Below, piece after piece: positions 63,901 through 64,000 of a DNA stretch of 64,000 nucleotides. Each line of letters opens with the position of its first letter. Position 1 is the first letter of the stretch. Location: assembly GCA_913064775.1 (NCBI GenBank), contig CAJYAD010000008.1, forward strand, positions 62,001 through 126,000. The letters are read 5' to 3'. This stretch comes from an uncultured Albidovulum sp. GTDB taxonomy: Bacteria > Pseudomonadota > Alphaproteobacteria > Rhodobacterales > Rhodobacteraceae. A program made the position numbers and the translations under genes. A model generated the notes under the pieces. That model saw only the letters and a list, made by a program, of their open reading frames with translations. It was not told the origin of the DNA and did not search any database.

Positions 63901-63940
63901 CTTCATCTTGGCAAAAATACTCCTGCTGCAGAGGGTCACC
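63901..63940 (-). repeat. Dispersed intergenic element, inverted partial copy
   Basis: Positions 63901-63923 are the exact reverse complement of 26238-26260. The hairpin half (toward 63940) is diverged. It directly follows the end of the partial gene at the right edge. Confidence 0.75.
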
Positions 63941-63948
63941 CCCCCGCG

Positions 63949-64000
63949 CTAGAGCAGTCTCGCGTAGAGCGCCAGCAAGCCGTTGACCCAGGCCTCTGTC
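63949..64000 (-). CDS. Possible 3' end of a gene cut by the window edge
   Basis: Leftward frame ending TEAWVNGLLALYARLL then TAG at 63949-63951. The helical, hydrophobic end and the repeat element right after it fit a real gene end, probably of the polysaccharide locus. Too short to identify. Confidence 0.35.
   Translation of the reverse strand, partial: TEAWVNGLLALYARLL

Overview
This is a GC-rich (roughly two thirds G+C by eye), gene-dense stretch of a Rhodobacteraceae-type alphaproteobacterial chromosome. Signs of that family are the block irr / fabA-fabB-fabI, lysC beside ptsP, hisS-hisZ-hisG, a membrane-bound LuxR-type regulator beside a cytochrome b561, and a dispersed intergenic repeat of the type common in this family (G/C hairpin followed by GGAGTATTTTTGCC). 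No tRNA, rRNA, insertion sequence, prophage or CRISPR array was seen. The genus cannot be named from the sequence alone.

Positions 1-41,000 are mostly housekeeping and stress functions: ptsP (5' part) and lysC; an FKBP isomerase; the unsaturated fatty acid operon fabA-fabB-fabI divergent from the iron regulator irr; an acyl-CoA synthetase; a large chemoreceptor; divergent oxyR and katG; a three-gene surface-modification group (GSCFA protein, SGNH-like protein, methyltransferase); a universal stress protein; a class IV aminotransferase; pth; slyX; the hisS-hisZ-hisG operon; a regulator and cytochrome b pair; a PerM-like permease with hdaA, ppk and ppx; a nuclease, djlA, GNAT and VOC group; and a hyuA-hyuB hydantoinase/oxoprolinase operon.

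Positions 41,100-64,000 form an accessory polysaccharide locus: GT2 glycosyltransferase, ExoY-like priming sugar transferase, Wzx-like flippase, GT4 glycosyltransferase, Wzc-like tyrosine autokinase/co-polymerase and a Wzy/ligase-like membrane protein. In its middle lies a 12.5 kb hybrid NRPS-PKS of two coupled genes. Protein 1 (3219 aa) reads A-T-KS-AT-ACP-aminotransferase-C-A-T. Protein 2 (954 aa) reads C-(A remnant)-T-thioesterase. The 4'-phosphopantetheinyl transferase needed to activate the carrier domains is the last gene of the apparent wzy-wzc-GT4 operon on the opposite strand, which links the assembly line to the polysaccharide genes. The predicted product is a short beta-amino-acid-containing peptide: an amino acid starter, one malonate extension, beta-transamination, then glycine. 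The last module has no working adenylation domain and its thioesterase has Cys in place of the nucleophilic Ser. This locus is the best candidate here for an undescribed system.
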